A DNA stretch of 55,233 nt from Pseudomonas sp. Irchel s3f7 (lineage in GTDB: Bacteria > Pseudomonadota > Gammaproteobacteria > Pseudomonadales > Pseudomonadaceae), in NCBI RefSeq assembly GCF_900187615.1, contig NZ_FYDO01000038.1, forward strand, positions 1-55,233, in the 5' to 3' direction. Shown in pieces: positions 26,691 through 37,957 of the stretch. How positions within the stretch are numbered: position 1 is the first letter of the stretch; each line of letters starts with the position of its first letter. The position numbers and the translations under genes are program-made. Below the pieces are notes generated by a model. It was given only the letters and a program-made list of their open reading frames with translations. It was not told where the DNA came from and did not search any database.

Positions 26691-26766
26691 TGGTGGAGCT
26701 TAGCGGGATCGAACCGCTGACCTCCTGCATGCCATGCAGGCGCTCTCCCAGCTGAGCTAAAGCCCC
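26691..26766 (-). tRNA. tRNA-Ala(GGC), second copy
   Basis: A 76-nt minus-strand tRNA with anticodon loop around GCATGGCATGC (GGC) and encoded CCA. Acceptor GGGGCTT/AAGCTCC, anticodon stem with CCTGC/GCAGG, T stem AGCGG/CCGCT. It differs from the copy at 26975 by paired changes. Confidence 0.95.
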
Positions 26767-26819
26767 GGATTTTTCGCCTCGCGGCGGAGTGACATCTTGC
26801 AACATCACTTCTGTAAAAC

Positions 26820-26895
26820 TGGCGTCCCCTAGGGGACTCGAACCCCTGTTACCGCCGTGAAAGGGCGGTGTCCTAGGCCACTAGACGAAGGGGAC
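26820..26895 (-). tRNA. tRNA-Glu(TTC), first copy
   Basis: The same 76-nt sequence as 26534-26609, minus strand, encoded CCA. Offset 286 bp from the other copy, within a tandem duplication that also includes the spacer and tRNA-Ala. Confidence 0.95.
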
Positions 26896-26974
26896 GCAAA
26901 CCCTTCTATACAACAGATCAACGCTGAGTGTTGATCGCTTCAAAGCCGGTGTGGCCAGACCTTGAAGTGTAAAT

Positions 26975-27050
<76 letters not shown>

Positions 27051-27071
27051 TCATCGCTGAGGACGGGGCGA

Positions 27072-27100
27072 ATCTTAAGGGCGCATCGAAAGTCTGTCAA
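27072..27100 (-). promoter_or_regulatory. Sigma70 promoter of the tRNA cluster
   Basis: On the minus strand, a perfect TTGACA (27095-27100), a 17-bp spacer and TAAGAT (27072-27077) are followed by a GC-rich discriminator (TCGCCCC), as is typical of stringently controlled stable-RNA promoters. Transcription would start near 27065, about 15 nt before the first tRNA-Ala. Confidence 0.85.
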
Positions 27101-27185
27101 ACTTATTTTGCAAAAAAACTGAAATTTTTTGCCGACATAACAATCACTTACCGCCCTCCCCCGAAAAATCAGGGGTTTTCCCCAA

Positions 27186-27252
27186 CTGTAGGAGCTGGCT
27201 TGCCAGCGATGGCGGCCGCAAGGTCGCTTCGCCAGCAAGCCGGCTCCTACAG
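27186..27252. repeat. REP pair (REPIN)
   Basis: CTGTAGGAGCTGGCTTGCCAGCGATGG and the inverted CTTCGCCAGCAAGCCGGCTCCTACAGG flank a short spacer, between gltX and the tRNA promoter. Confidence 0.9.
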
Positions 27253-27267
27253 GTCAACCCTGTGGGA

Positions 27268-28749
27268 TCAGGCGATAGCGCCCAGCAGCTTTTCCCACTC
27301 TTTGTTTTCTTTCTTCGACACGCCGCCCAGCAGGTCGATCGCCTGGCGCAGACGGAAACGGGTCAGGTCCGGCCCGAGGATTTCCATCGCATCGAGCACC
27401 GACACCGAACTGGCCTGGCCGGTGATCGCCGCAAACATCAGCGGCATGGCGTCGCGCAGTTTCAGCTCCAGCGATTCGACCACGGCCTGAATGGTCGCAG
27501 TGATGCTGTCCTTCTCCCACTGGCGCAGGCTTTCGAGCTTCCACAGGATCAACTGCATCAATTGTCGAACCTGATCGCCCGAGAGCTTCTTGGATTCGAA
27601 CAACTTGGCATCCGGGTTCACGCCACCGGCAAAGAAGAACCCGGCCAACGGTGCAACCTGGCTGAAGGTTTCAACCCGGCCCTGCACGTGTGGTGCGATC
27701 TTCATCATGTATTCGGAATTGAACGCCCACTTCTGCACGCGTGCGGCGAACTCTTCGACCGGCAGGTCACGCAGCCATTGGCCGTTGAGCCAAGACAGCT
27801 TCTCGATGTCGAAGATCGGCCCGCCGAGGGACACGCGCTTCAGATCGAAGTTGTCGACCATTTCCTGCAGCGAGAACTTCTCGCGCTCGTCCGGCATCGA
27901 CCAACCCATGCGACCCAGGTAGTTGAGCATCGCCTCAGGCATGAAACCCATACGCTCGTAGAACGTCACCGAAGTCGGGTTCTTGCGCTTGGACAGCTTG
28001 CTCTTGTCCGGGTTACGCAGCAGCGGCATGTAACACAGCTCGGGCTGCTCCCAGCCGAAGTACTCGTAAAGCAGGATCAGTTTCGGCGCCGATGGCAGCC
28101 ATTCTTCGCCACGCAATACGTGGGTGATGCCCATCAGGTGGTCGTCGACGACGTTGGCGAGGAAGTACGTCGGCAAGCCGTCGGTCTTCATCAGGACCTG
28201 CATGTCCATGCGGTCCCACGGGATTTCAACGTCGCCACGCAGCATGTCCGGCACTACGCAGACGCCTTCGCTCGGTACCTTCATGCGGATCACGTGCGGT
28301 TCGCCGGCAGCCAGGCGACGATCGACTTCTTCCTTGGACAGCAGCAAGGCGCGGCCGTCGTAACGCGGAGTTTCGCCGCGAGCCATTTGCTCGGCGCGCA
28401 TCTGGTCCAGCTCTTCGGCGGTGCAGAAGCACGGGAAGGCATGACCGAGCTCTACCAACTGCTGGCAATATTTCTGGTAGATATCGCCGCGTTCGCTTTG
28501 ACGATAAGGACCGTGCGGGCCGCCAACGTCCGGGCCTTCGCTCCAGTTGATACCCAGCCAGCGCAGGGCGTCGAAGATCTGCTGTTCGGACTCGCGGGTC
28601 GAACGCAACTGGTCGGTGTCTTCGATCCGCAGGATGAACTCACCGCCATGCTGCTTGGCAAAGCAGTAGTTGAACAATGCGATGTAAGCGGTGCCTACGT
28701 GGGGATCCCCGGTAGGCGATGGCGCGATGCGAGTGCGGACGGTGGTCAT
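27268..28749 (-). CDS. gltX: Glutamyl-tRNA synthetase
   Basis: A 493-residue class I synthetase that charges tRNA-Glu. The HIGH-type motif is in SPTGDPHVGTAY (about residues 11-22) and the KMSKS-type motif is KLSKRKN near 255. It lies directly upstream of the tRNA-Glu/Ala cluster on the same strand, though that cluster has its own promoter and a REPIN lies between. Confidence 0.97.
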   Translation of the reverse strand: MTTVRTRIAPSPTGDPHVGTAYIALFNYCFAKQHGGEFILRIEDTDQLRSTRESEQQIFDALRWLGINWSEGPDVGGPHGPYRQSERGDIYQKYCQQLVELGHAFPCFCTAEELDQMRAEQMARGETPRYDGRALLLSKEEVDRRLAAGEPHVIRMKVPSEGVCVVPDMLRGDVEIPWDRMDMQVLMKTDGLPTYFLANVVDDHLMGITHVLRGEEWLPSAPKLILLYEYFGWEQPELCYMPLLRNPDKSKLSKRKNPTSVTFYERMGFMPEAMLNYLGRMGWSMPDEREKFSLQEMVDNFDLKRVSLGGPIFDIEKLSWLNGQWLRDLPVEEFAARVQKWAFNSEYMMKIAPHVQGRVETFSQVAPLAGFFFAGGVNPDAKLFESKKLSGDQVRQLMQLILWKLESLRQWEKDSITATIQAVVESLELKLRDAMPLMFAAITGQASSVSVLDAMEILGPDLTRFRLRQAIDLLGGVSKKENKEWEKLLGAIA

Positions 28750-28978
28750 GGCATGTCTCGAAAAGAATAAAAGCGAAGTTCAAACAAGGCGCGAATGGTA
28801 ACAGGCGACACCCGCCCGGCTCCAGCTAACAGGGCATTTAAGCCAAGGTTGCGACTGGAATGCCTGTATGGCGTGGTGAATGGCCGAATATCAGTCGTCG
28901 GCATTTACCGCTTATCGGTGATATGACAGATTTGGGTGCTGTAAACTTCTCTTACAATTTCTTGACTACAGTTTGCCC

Positions 28979-30067
28979 ATGCCTGCCCAACTCAAGCGTC
29001 GCCTGCTTACCTTCCTGCTGATTGTCCTGTTGATTGCCGGGGGATTGTTTGCCCACTGGTTCCTCAACGGTCGTTTTTATGAAAGCACCGATAACGCCTA
29101 CGTCCAGGGTGAAATCACCCGCGTGTCCAGCCAGTTGGGCGCACGCATCGACGAAGTGTTGGTGCAGGACAACCAGCATGTCGAGAAAGGCCAATTGCTG
29201 ATCAGGCTCGAAGGCGAAGACTTCCGCCTCGCCGTCGACCGTGCCAACGCCGCCCTCGCCACCCGCCAGGCCGAACGCCTGCAAGCCCAGAGCAAACTGA
29301 CTCAGCAAGGCAGCCTGATTGCCGCCAGCGAAGCGCAAGTCTCGTCCAGCCAGGCGAGCCTGGGTCGCTCGCAAATCGACCTGATTCGCGCCGAAACCTT
29401 GCGCAAACCCGGCTATATCTCGGAAGAACGCGTGACGAGCCTTTCCGCAGAAAACCACATCGCCCGCTCGCAAGTCACCAAAGCCCAGGCCGATGCGCAA
29501 AGTCAGCGCCAGCAAGTCAATGCACTGAATGCCGACATCAAACGCCTCGACGCGCAGATCGCCAACGCCAAAACCGACCTGGCCCAGGCCGAACTGAACC
29601 TGACCCGCAGCGAGATCCACGCCCCCATCAGCGGCCTGATCGGCCAGCGTGCTGCGCGTAACGGTCAAGTTGTGCAGGCCGGTGCCTATCTGTTGTCGAT
29701 CGTGCCGGACGAAGACATCTGGATTCAGGCGAATTTCAAGGAAACCCAGATCGGTCACATGCAGCCCGGCCAGAAAGCCGAGCTGACCTTCGATGCCTAT
29801 GGCGATACACCGATCGAAGCCCGGGTCGACAGCCTGTTTGCCGCCTCGGGCGCGCAATTCAGCCTGCTGCCTCCGGACAATGCCACGGGCAACTTCACCA
29901 AAGTCGTGCAACGGATTCCGGTCAAACTGACCTTCGCTGCGGACAATCCGCTGCGCGGCAAGATTCGTCCGGGCATGTCGGTCACCGCCAAGGTGAACAT
30001 CAAGGACGCCCCGGAAGACGTCACCGTGAAAGTGAGCCTCAAAGACGCCCCTGCCGATGGCCGGTGA
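28979..30067 (+). CDS. emrA: EmrA-type membrane fusion protein (HlyD family)
   Basis: A 362-residue periplasmic adaptor with an N-terminal membrane anchor (about residues 8-28) and ESTDNAYVQGEITRVSSQLGARI, the biotinyl-lipoyl-like opening typical of EmrA. A long alpha-hairpin (about 95-205) and beta-barrel follow. It would link the EmrB pump to a TolC-like outer-membrane channel for efflux of hydrophobic compounds. The ATG at 28979 gives the best N terminus, but its ribosome site is weak and a TTG two codons upstream is possible. It overlaps emrB by 11 bp. Confidence 0.9.
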   Translation: MPAQLKRRLLTFLLIVLLIAGGLFAHWFLNGRFYESTDNAYVQGEITRVSSQLGARIDEVLVQDNQHVEKGQLLIRLEGEDFRLAVDRANAALATRQAERLQAQSKLTQQGSLIAASEAQVSSSQASLGRSQIDLIRAETLRKPGYISEERVTSLSAENHIARSQVTKAQADAQSQRQQVNALNADIKRLDAQIANAKTDLAQAELNLTRSEIHAPISGLIGQRAARNGQVVQAGAYLLSIVPDEDIWIQANFKETQIGHMQPGQKAELTFDAYGDTPIEARVDSLFAASGAQFSLLPPDNATGNFTKVVQRIPVKLTFAADNPLRGKIRPGMSVTAKVNIKDAPEDVTVKVSLKDAPADGR

Positions 30068-31607
30068 TCAACTGATCCGCCCGGTCGGCGAGCCGACCCG
30101 GCGGGACTGGATTGCGGTGATGAGCGTGATGCTCGGCGCCTTCATGGCGGTGCTGGACATCCAGATCACCAACTCGTCGCTCAAGGATATTCAAGGCGCG
30201 CTGTCGGCGACGCTGGAAGAAGGCTCGTGGATTTCCACTTCCTACCTGGTGGCCGAGATCATCATGATCCCGCTGACCGCGTGGCTGGTTCAACTGCTCT
30301 CGGCGCGACGCCTGGCGGTGTGGGTATCCATCGGATTTCTGTTCGCTTCCCTACTCTGCTCCATGGCGTGGAGCCTGGAAAGCATGATTGTGTTCCGAGC
30401 CCTGCAAGGTTTTACCGGCGGCGCACTGATCCCGCTCGCCTTCACCCTGACGCTGATCAAACTCCCGGAGCATCACCGCGCCAAAGGCATGGCGATGTTT
30501 GCCATGACGGCGACCTTCGCCCCTTCCATTGGCCCGACCCTCGGCGGTTGGCTGACGGAAAACTGGGGCTGGGAATACATCTTCTATATCAACATCCCGC
30601 CCGGCTTGCTCATGATCGCCGGCCTGATGTACGGCCTCGAAAAGAAGGAAGCACACTGGGAGTTACTCAAAAGCACCGACTACGCCGGCATCCTCACGCT
30701 GGGCATCGGTCTCGGCTGCTTGCAGGTGTTCCTGGAAGAAGGCCATCGCAAGGACTGGCTGGAATCGAGCCTGATCGTGGCCTTGGGCAGTATCGCGCTG
30801 ATCAGCCTGATCACCTTTGTGATCGTGCAGACCTCCAAGCCCAATCCGCTGATCAACCTCGGCATCCTGCGCAATCGTAACTTTGGATTATCGAGCATTT
30901 CCAGTGTCGGGATGGGGGTCGGCTTGTACGGCTCGATCTATTTGTTGCCGCTGTATCTGGCGCAGATCCAGAACTACAACGCCCTGCAAATCGGCGAAGT
31001 GATCATGTGGATGGGTGTGCCGCAGCTGTTTCTGATTCCGCTGGTGCCGAAGCTGATGAAGTATGTCTCGCCCAAATGGCTGTGCACGCTGGGCTTCGGG
31101 TTGTTCGGACTGGCGAGTTTTTCCTCGGGCGTGCTGAACCCGGACTTTGCCGGGCCGCAGTTCAATCAGATCCAGATCGTCCGCGCCCTCGGCCAGCCAC
31201 TGATCATGGTCACCATTTCGTTGATCGCCACGGCGTACATTCTTCCGCAGGACGCGGGATCGGCGTCGAGCCTGTTCAACATTCTGCGCAACCTCGGCGG
31301 CGCCATTGGCATCGCCCTCCTCGCCACGCTACTGGATGCGCGGACCAAGGTTTACTTCGATTACTTGCGCGAGGCCCTGGTGCCGAGCAATCCGCAGGTC
31401 GCCGAGCGCATCGCCTCGTTGAGCGATCGATTGGGCAATGAAACGGCGGCGCTGGCCAAGCTCAGTGAAATCGCCCATCAGCAGGCGTCGATCATGGCTT
31501 ACAACGATGCGTTTCATTTTGTCGGGATTGCACTGGGGATCAGCATGCTGGCGGTGTTGCTGACCAAGAAATTGCCGGAGGGGTTGAAGGCTGGCGAGGC
31601 GCATTGA
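30057..31607 (+). CDS. emrB: DHA2-family MFS multidrug efflux transporter (EmrB-like)
   Basis: A 516-residue protein with about 14 predicted transmembrane segments, the DHA2 opening (AVMSVMLGAFMAVLDIQITNSSL) and LGPTLGGWLTENWGWEYIFYINIP-type motif C region (here IGPTLGGWL). It works with the EmrA-like adaptor encoded just upstream, with overlapping reading frames. Substrates are unknown. No emrR-like regulator lies next to it. Confidence 0.92.
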   Translation: MAGDQLIRPVGEPTRRDWIAVMSVMLGAFMAVLDIQITNSSLKDIQGALSATLEEGSWISTSYLVAEIIMIPLTAWLVQLLSARRLAVWVSIGFLFASLLCSMAWSLESMIVFRALQGFTGGALIPLAFTLTLIKLPEHHRAKGMAMFAMTATFAPSIGPTLGGWLTENWGWEYIFYINIPPGLLMIAGLMYGLEKKEAHWELLKSTDYAGILTLGIGLGCLQVFLEEGHRKDWLESSLIVALGSIALISLITFVIVQTSKPNPLINLGILRNRNFGLSSISSVGMGVGLYGSIYLLPLYLAQIQNYNALQIGEVIMWMGVPQLFLIPLVPKLMKYVSPKWLCTLGFGLFGLASFSSGVLNPDFAGPQFNQIQIVRALGQPLIMVTISLIATAYILPQDAGSASSLFNILRNLGGAIGIALLATLLDARTKVYFDYLREALVPSNPQVAERIASLSDRLGNETAALAKLSEIAHQQASIMAYNDAFHFVGIALGISMLAVLLTKKLPEGLKAGEAH

Positions 31608-31647
31608 TATTGAGCCATACACAACATGTGGCGAGCGCATTTTAAGT

Positions 31648-33663
<2,016 letters not shown>

Positions 33664-33998
33664 GAAATACCTCTGGATCACTCTTGCCGGCAAAACCGAC
33701 ACGAACGAGAAAGACCGCAAACGACCGTTGTCGCCCGAGGAAAAAACTGGATTGCGCTCAATGTGGAGCCGATTGCCGTCGCTTTCAAGGCAAACGTCCT
33801 ACAACGCGTAAAGCCTTTGATGACAACAATCGACTAACGGTCGAAAAATAATCGGAAAAACTTACGGGAAAAGCCGATTCGCCTGTCGCCATCAATCGCA
33901 GATGGCCTCTATACTAGCTCCCCGTTTGTGCACCGCTCTAGTGCATTCGGCTGGAGCGCGACACGTCCCTCCATTTTCCATTCAGAGCCGCCGCAATA
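33664..33998. promoter_or_regulatory. Divergent uvrB/aminotransferase intergenic region
   Basis: A 335-bp gap between divergent genes. A TATACT at 33910-33915 could be the -10 element of the aminotransferase promoter, with only a weak -35 (TCGCCA) 18 bp upstream. The strand facing uvrB shows no clear hexamers and no SOS box. No repeat or small gene is seen. Confidence 0.4.
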
Positions 33999-35195
33999 AT
34001 GAGCCTGTTCTCCGCTGTCGAAATGGCACCACGCGATCCAATCCTGGGCCTCAACGAAGCATTCAACGCCGATACCCGTACCAACAAGGTCAACCTGGGG
34101 GTCGGTGTTTATTGCAACGAGGAGGGGCGAATTCCACTCCTGCGCGCCGTTGTCGAAGCCGAAACCATTCGCGTTGCTCAACACGCTTCCCGTGGCTATT
34201 TGCCAATCGACGGTATTGCCGCCTATGACCAGGCTGTGCAGAAACTGTTGTTCGGCAATGACTCGCCGCTGATCGCCGCTGGCCGCGTGATCACCACCCA
34301 GGCCGTTGGCGGTACGGGCGCCCTGAAAATCGGTGCCGACTTCCTCAAGCAACTGCTGCCGAACGCCGTCGTGGCGATCAGCGACCCAAGCTGGGAAAAC
34401 CACCGCGCCCTGTTCGAAACCGCGGGTTTCCCGGTGCAGAACTATCGCTACTACGACGCCGCGACCCACGACGTAAATCGTGTTGGCCTGCTGGAAGATC
34501 TGAACGCGCTGCCAAACGGTTCGATCGTTGTGCTGCACGCTTGCTGCCATAACCCGACCGGCGTCGACCTGAGCCCGGCGGACTGGAACAACGTGCTGGA
34601 CGTGGTGAAAGCCAAAGGTCACGTGCCATTTCTCGACATGGCCTACCAGGGCTTTGGCGATGGTATCGACGAAGACGCCGCCGCCGTGCGTCTGTTTGCT
34701 GAATCGGGCCTGACCTTCTTTGTTTCCAGCTCGTTCTCCAAATCGTTCTCGCTGTATGGCGAGCGCGTTGGCGCGCTGTCGATCGTCAGCGAATCGAAAG
34801 AAGAAAGCGCGCGCGTGCTGTCGCAAGTCAAACGCGTGATCCGCACCAACTACTCCAACCCGCCGACCCACGGTGCAAGCATCGTCGCCGCCGTGCTGAA
34901 CAGCCCGGAACTGCGCGCCCAGTGGGAAGCCGAACTGGCCGAAATGCGCCTGCGCATTCGTGGCATGCGTATCCAGATGGTCGACACCCTGGCGAAGAAC
35001 GCGCCGCAGCGCGATTTCAGCTTTGTTGGCCGTCAGCGTGGCATGTTCTCTTACTCCGGCCTGACGGTTGAGCAAGTGACCCGCCTGCGCAACGAGTTCG
35101 GCATCTATGCCCTGGACACCGGCCGCATCTGCGTCGCCGCGCTGAACCAGAGCAACATCAAGGCTGTGACTGACGCCATCGTTCAGGTGATCTGA
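33999..35195 (+). CDS. Aspartate/aromatic amino acid aminotransferase
   Basis: A 398-residue fold-type I PLP aminotransferase of subgroup I-alpha. It shows MFSAVEMAPRDPILGL-type opening, HACCHNPTGVDLS, FLDMAYQGFGDG, and the PLP lysine Lys248 in SSSFSKSFSLYGERVG. Aromatic aminotransferases (TyrB/PhhC type) and AspC share these motifs; the family and the position next to uvrB in pseudomonads favour an aromatic or broad specificity. This gene could close phenylalanine and tyrosine synthesis or degrade tyrosine. Confidence 0.92.
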   Translation: MSLFSAVEMAPRDPILGLNEAFNADTRTNKVNLGVGVYCNEEGRIPLLRAVVEAETIRVAQHASRGYLPIDGIAAYDQAVQKLLFGNDSPLIAAGRVITTQAVGGTGALKIGADFLKQLLPNAVVAISDPSWENHRALFETAGFPVQNYRYYDAATHDVNRVGLLEDLNALPNGSIVVLHACCHNPTGVDLSPADWNNVLDVVKAKGHVPFLDMAYQGFGDGIDEDAAAVRLFAESGLTFFVSSSFSKSFSLYGERVGALSIVSESKEESARVLSQVKRVIRTNYSNPPTHGASIVAAVLNSPELRAQWEAELAEMRLRIRGMRIQMVDTLAKNAPQRDFSFVGRQRGMFSYSGLTVEQVTRLRNEFGIYALDTGRICVAALNQSNIKAVTDAIVQVI

Positions 35196-35211
35196 ATCAC
35201 GCCGTGAGACG

Positions 35212-35244
35212 AAAAACGGGAAGCCCTTTGGCTTCCCGTTTTTT
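35212..35244 (+). terminator. Terminator after the aminotransferase
   Basis: Stem ACGGGAAGCC/GGCTTCCCGT with a CTTT loop, followed by TTTTT, 20 bp after the stop; A-tract on the other side. Confidence 0.9.
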
Positions 35245-35301
35245 ATTTGTCCTGTTGATTGCTCAATAACGGGACCAAGCCCTTAGACTGCACACAGACC
35301 C

Positions 35302-35394
35302 TTGTAGGAGCCGGCTTGCCGGCGATAGCGTTCGGGAGACCGACATCGATGTCGGAGATTCTGACCTCTTCGCCAGCAAGCCGGCTCCTGCAGG
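35302..35394. repeat. REP pair (REPIN) with an inner palindrome
   Basis: Arms TTGTAGGAGCCGGCTTGCCGGCGAT and TTCGCCAGCAAGCCGGCTCCTGCAGG are separated by about 38 bp. The spacer carries a perfect inner palindrome ACCGACATCGATGTCGG(A) region (CCGACATCGATGTCGG, 35340-35355). Confidence 0.85.
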
Positions 35395-35430
35395 CTTCGT
35401 GTACGCCCCGCTATTCTGACGAGTGCCGAT

Positions 35431-35640
35431 ATGAAAAACGATGACCTGCGCGCCGACCGCGACGATCTGGATGACCTGGATCGCTTCATCCCCCGCGCCC
35501 CGGCCAAACGCGGCAACAACCTGGTCATGCAAGTCGCTGCCGGTGTGTTTCTCGGTGGCCTGGCCCTGTGGCTGGTGCAATTGGGTGCCACCGCGCTCTA
35601 TGCCAAACTGATGCTAGGCACGATTACCTTCGGCGGTTAA
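35431..35640 (+). CDS. Small hypothetical membrane protein
   Basis: 69 residues. A charged N-terminal half (KNDDLRADRDDLDDLDRFIP) is followed by a single hydrophobic helix at about residues 34-60 and a short tail. No known domain is recognised. Codon use looks normal for the genome. The stop codon TAA at 35638-35640 overlaps the TAA of the convergent gene below, so the two end within the same four bases. A role at the inner membrane is all that can be inferred. Confidence 0.7.
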   Translation: MKNDDLRADRDDLDDLDRFIPRAPAKRGNNLVMQVAAGVFLGGLALWLVQLGATALYAKLMLGTITFGG

Positions 35641-35867
35641 GCCAGTTCGGTCGCACGCTGGCTGGCCGCGTCGTCATAGGCCACGTACAGCGACTCGGCG
35701 ACCTGGCTCTTGATCGCTTTGGTACTTTCCAGGCCCAGAACAAAACCTTCAGCCTTGCCGCCTGCACGGTTCAACTCCTCGGCGTTGCTGGCCTGAGTGA
35801 TAGCATCGAACAGTTTTTCAGCGTGAGGACCGACCCCTTTGGGCAGGCTGATTTGAGCGATGCTCAT
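35637..35867 (-). CDS. Small hypothetical protein
   Basis: 76 residues starting MSIAQISLPKG at 35867, with GAGG ahead of the ATG. Predominantly helical, no signal peptide or membrane segment, no recognised domain. The repeated Lys/Glu/Ala composition and normal codon use support a real cytoplasmic protein. Convergent with the membrane protein gene, sharing the TTAA that holds both stops. Confidence 0.72.
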   Translation of the reverse strand: MSIAQISLPKGVGPHAEKLFDAITQASNAEELNRAGGKAEGFVLGLESTKAIKSQVAESLYVAYDDAASQRATELA

Positions 35868-36060
35868 GCGAACACCTCGTTGTTGCGAGGCGGTGTTGTG
35901 GTCAAGCAAGTCATGGCGCGTACCTTTTCGGCGAATGGCCGGCAGCGCGTGTTACCACTTCCGGGCAGCCATGTTAGCCCCCGCAAGCGAATCCGGTAAC
36001 CGCCAATCACCGACAAATCACCTTCCGTCCCCTTGAATGGCTCACCTGATCATCCGGCGC

Positions 36061-36088
36061 TTGACTTCTCTTTTTGAATCAGTAACAT
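36061..36088 (+). promoter_or_regulatory. Promoter of tRNA-Asn
   Basis: TTGACT (36061-36066), 16 bp, TAACAT (36083-36088), then GGCGCC as a GC-rich discriminator. The start would fall a few nucleotides before the tRNA at 36098. Confidence 0.6.
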
Positions 36089-36097
36089 AGGCGCCAT

Positions 36098-36173
<76 letters not shown>

Positions 36174-36188
36174 GACAGCAATATCAAG

Positions 36189-36223
36189 AAGCCCCTGAAC
36201 CGAAAGGTTCAGGGGCTTTTTTG
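36189..36223 (+). terminator. Terminator after tRNA-Asn
   Basis: A 13-bp stem AAGCCCCTGAACC/GGTTCAGGGGCTT with a GAAA tetraloop and TTTT. Confidence 0.92.
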
Positions 36224-36238
36224 TGATCCGCATAAAGC

Positions 36239-36298
36239 AAAGGATCGCAGCCCACGGGTACGTTTTAGGTAGGAGCTGCCGAAGGCTGCGATCCTTTG
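36239..36298. repeat. REP pair, short spacer
   Basis: AAAGGATCGCAGCC...GTAGGAGCTGCCGAAGGCTGCGATCCTTT: the second arm is a complete REP of the ATCGCAGCC class; the first is cut to about 14 bp before the loop. Confidence 0.75.
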
Positions 36299-36304
36299 AT
36301 CTAC

Positions 36305-36345
36305 AAAAAAGGGCCGATCTGTCTATTCAACAGATCGGCCCTTTT
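36305..36345 (-). terminator. Bidirectional terminator after the purine permease
   Basis: A 13-bp stem AAGGGCCGATCTG (36309-36321)/CAGATCGGCCCTT (36331-36343), flanked by A6 and T5, located 17 bp past the permease stop. Confidence 0.9.
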
Positions 36346-36361
36346 TCAGTCGACGTAAACG

Positions 36362-37891
36362 TCAGACATGCTCACTGCTTTTCGAATGCAGCGCTGGCGA
36401 CTCTCCATGACCATGACCATGCCCATGGTCAGGCTCAACAATTGGAATCTCCTTGCCATCGCAGTCATGCAGTTTGCCGTCGCTGAAGTAGTCGCCTTCA
36501 CGCAACGCTGCCAGATCCTGATAGCGCAGCACCCGCTCGGTACCTGCCGCAAACACCGACTGCTGGTCGGAGTTACCCGCCGTGAGGTGGTTGAAAGCCA
36601 GGTTGAGCAAGATAGCCATGATCGCCGAAGAACTGATGCCCGAATGGAAGATGGTCGCGAACCAGCTCGGGAAATGATCATAGAAGTTCGGTGCCGCGAT
36701 CGGGATCATGCCGAAGCCGATCGAAGTGGCGACAATGATCAAGTTGACGTTGTTGCGATAATCGACCTTGGACAGGGTACGGATACCACTGGCTGCGACC
36801 GTACCGAACAACACGATACCGGCACCACCGAGCACCGAAGTCGGCACCGCAGCGATCACTCGTCCCATGAACGGCAACAGGCCCAGGACCACCAGGAATA
36901 CACCGCCAGTGGCAACCACGTATCGGCTCTTGATCCCGGTGACCGCCACCAGCCCGACGTTCTGGGCAAAGGCACTCTGAGTGAAGGAGCCGAAGATCGG
37001 TGCAATCATGCTCGACAGCATGTCGGCACGCAGGCCGTTGCCCAGACGCTTGGAGTCAACCTTGGTGTCGATGATCTCGCCCACCGCCAGGATGTCGGCG
37101 GACGTTTCCACCAGCGTCACCATCACCACAATGCACATCGACAGGATCGCGGCGAAGTGGAAGGTTGGCATACCGAAGTGGAACGGGGTCGGGAAGCCGA
37201 ACATCGGACCTTCGCCAACGGAGGAAAAATCCGCCATGCCGAGGAACACTGCGATGATGGTACCGATGACCATGGCCAGCAGAATCGAGAGACGCGAGAT
37301 GGTCGCACTGCCGATTTTGCTTAACAGCAGCACCAGTACCAGCGTCACCGCTGCCAGACCGATGTTCGCCACGCTACCGAAGTCCGGCGCATGGCTGTTG
37401 CCACCCATGGCCCAGCGAGCGGCCACCGGCATCAGCGTCAAGCCAATGGTGGTGATCACGATCCCCGTGACCAACGGTGGAAAGAACTTGGTGATTCGCG
37501 AGAACACCGGCGTGATCAACAAACCTATCAGCGACGCCGCGATGACAGCCCCCAGAATCGACTGGAAGCCACCCTCCCCGCCACTGCTGACAATTGCCAC
37601 CATGGTGGCGACGCCAGAAAACGACACGCCCTGAACCAGCGGCAACTGACAACCAAAAAACGGTAGACCCAGGGTTTGCAGCAGCGTTGCCAACCCCCCC
37701 GCAAACAATGAAGCAGCAATCAACAAACCGATGTCCGCCGGCGACAGCCCGGCAGCCTGACCAACGATCAAAGGCACGGCGACGATGCCACCGTACATGG
37801 TCAGAACATGTTGCAGGCCGTAAGCCATATTCGCGCCGATCCCTAGGTTTTCGTCCTCGGGCCGTTTGTGTGAAACATGGGGCGTTTTCAT
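36362..37891 (-). CDS. NCS2-family purine (xanthine/urate) permease
   Basis: A 509-residue nucleobase:cation symporter-2 protein with about 14 membrane segments. The start MKTPHVSHKRPED at 37891 is preferred to one 33 bp upstream. Family markers include MAYGLQHVLTMYGGIVAVPL, ETSADILAVGEIID and the transport motif FAQNVGLVAVTGIKSRYVV. The QNVG form fits xanthine or urate carriers of this group, but exact specificity is uncertain. The cytoplasmic C-terminal tail has an unusual His/Gly run (EPDHGHGHGHGES). The upstream region has a GTTGTATACAAC palindrome. Confidence 0.9.
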   Translation of the reverse strand: MKTPHVSHKRPEDENLGIGANMAYGLQHVLTMYGGIVAVPLIVGQAAGLSPADIGLLIAASLFAGGLATLLQTLGLPFFGCQLPLVQGVSFSGVATMVAIVSSGGEGGFQSILGAVIAASLIGLLITPVFSRITKFFPPLVTGIVITTIGLTLMPVAARWAMGGNSHAPDFGSVANIGLAAVTLVLVLLLSKIGSATISRLSILLAMVIGTIIAVFLGMADFSSVGEGPMFGFPTPFHFGMPTFHFAAILSMCIVVMVTLVETSADILAVGEIIDTKVDSKRLGNGLRADMLSSMIAPIFGSFTQSAFAQNVGLVAVTGIKSRYVVATGGVFLVVLGLLPFMGRVIAAVPTSVLGGAGIVLFGTVAASGIRTLSKVDYRNNVNLIIVATSIGFGMIPIAAPNFYDHFPSWFATIFHSGISSSAIMAILLNLAFNHLTAGNSDQQSVFAAGTERVLRYQDLAALREGDYFSDGKLHDCDGKEIPIVEPDHGHGHGHGESPALHSKSSEHV

Positions 37892-37957
37892 GTTAGGGGG
37901 TTCCCTGGTTTTTGTTATGCGCACACTGTATGCAAGACACGGGACAAATGTCTATAG

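Noticed and set aside
33664..33998. LexA (SOS) box upstream of uvrB
   Set aside because: No CTGTATATATATACAG-like sequence found in the gap.
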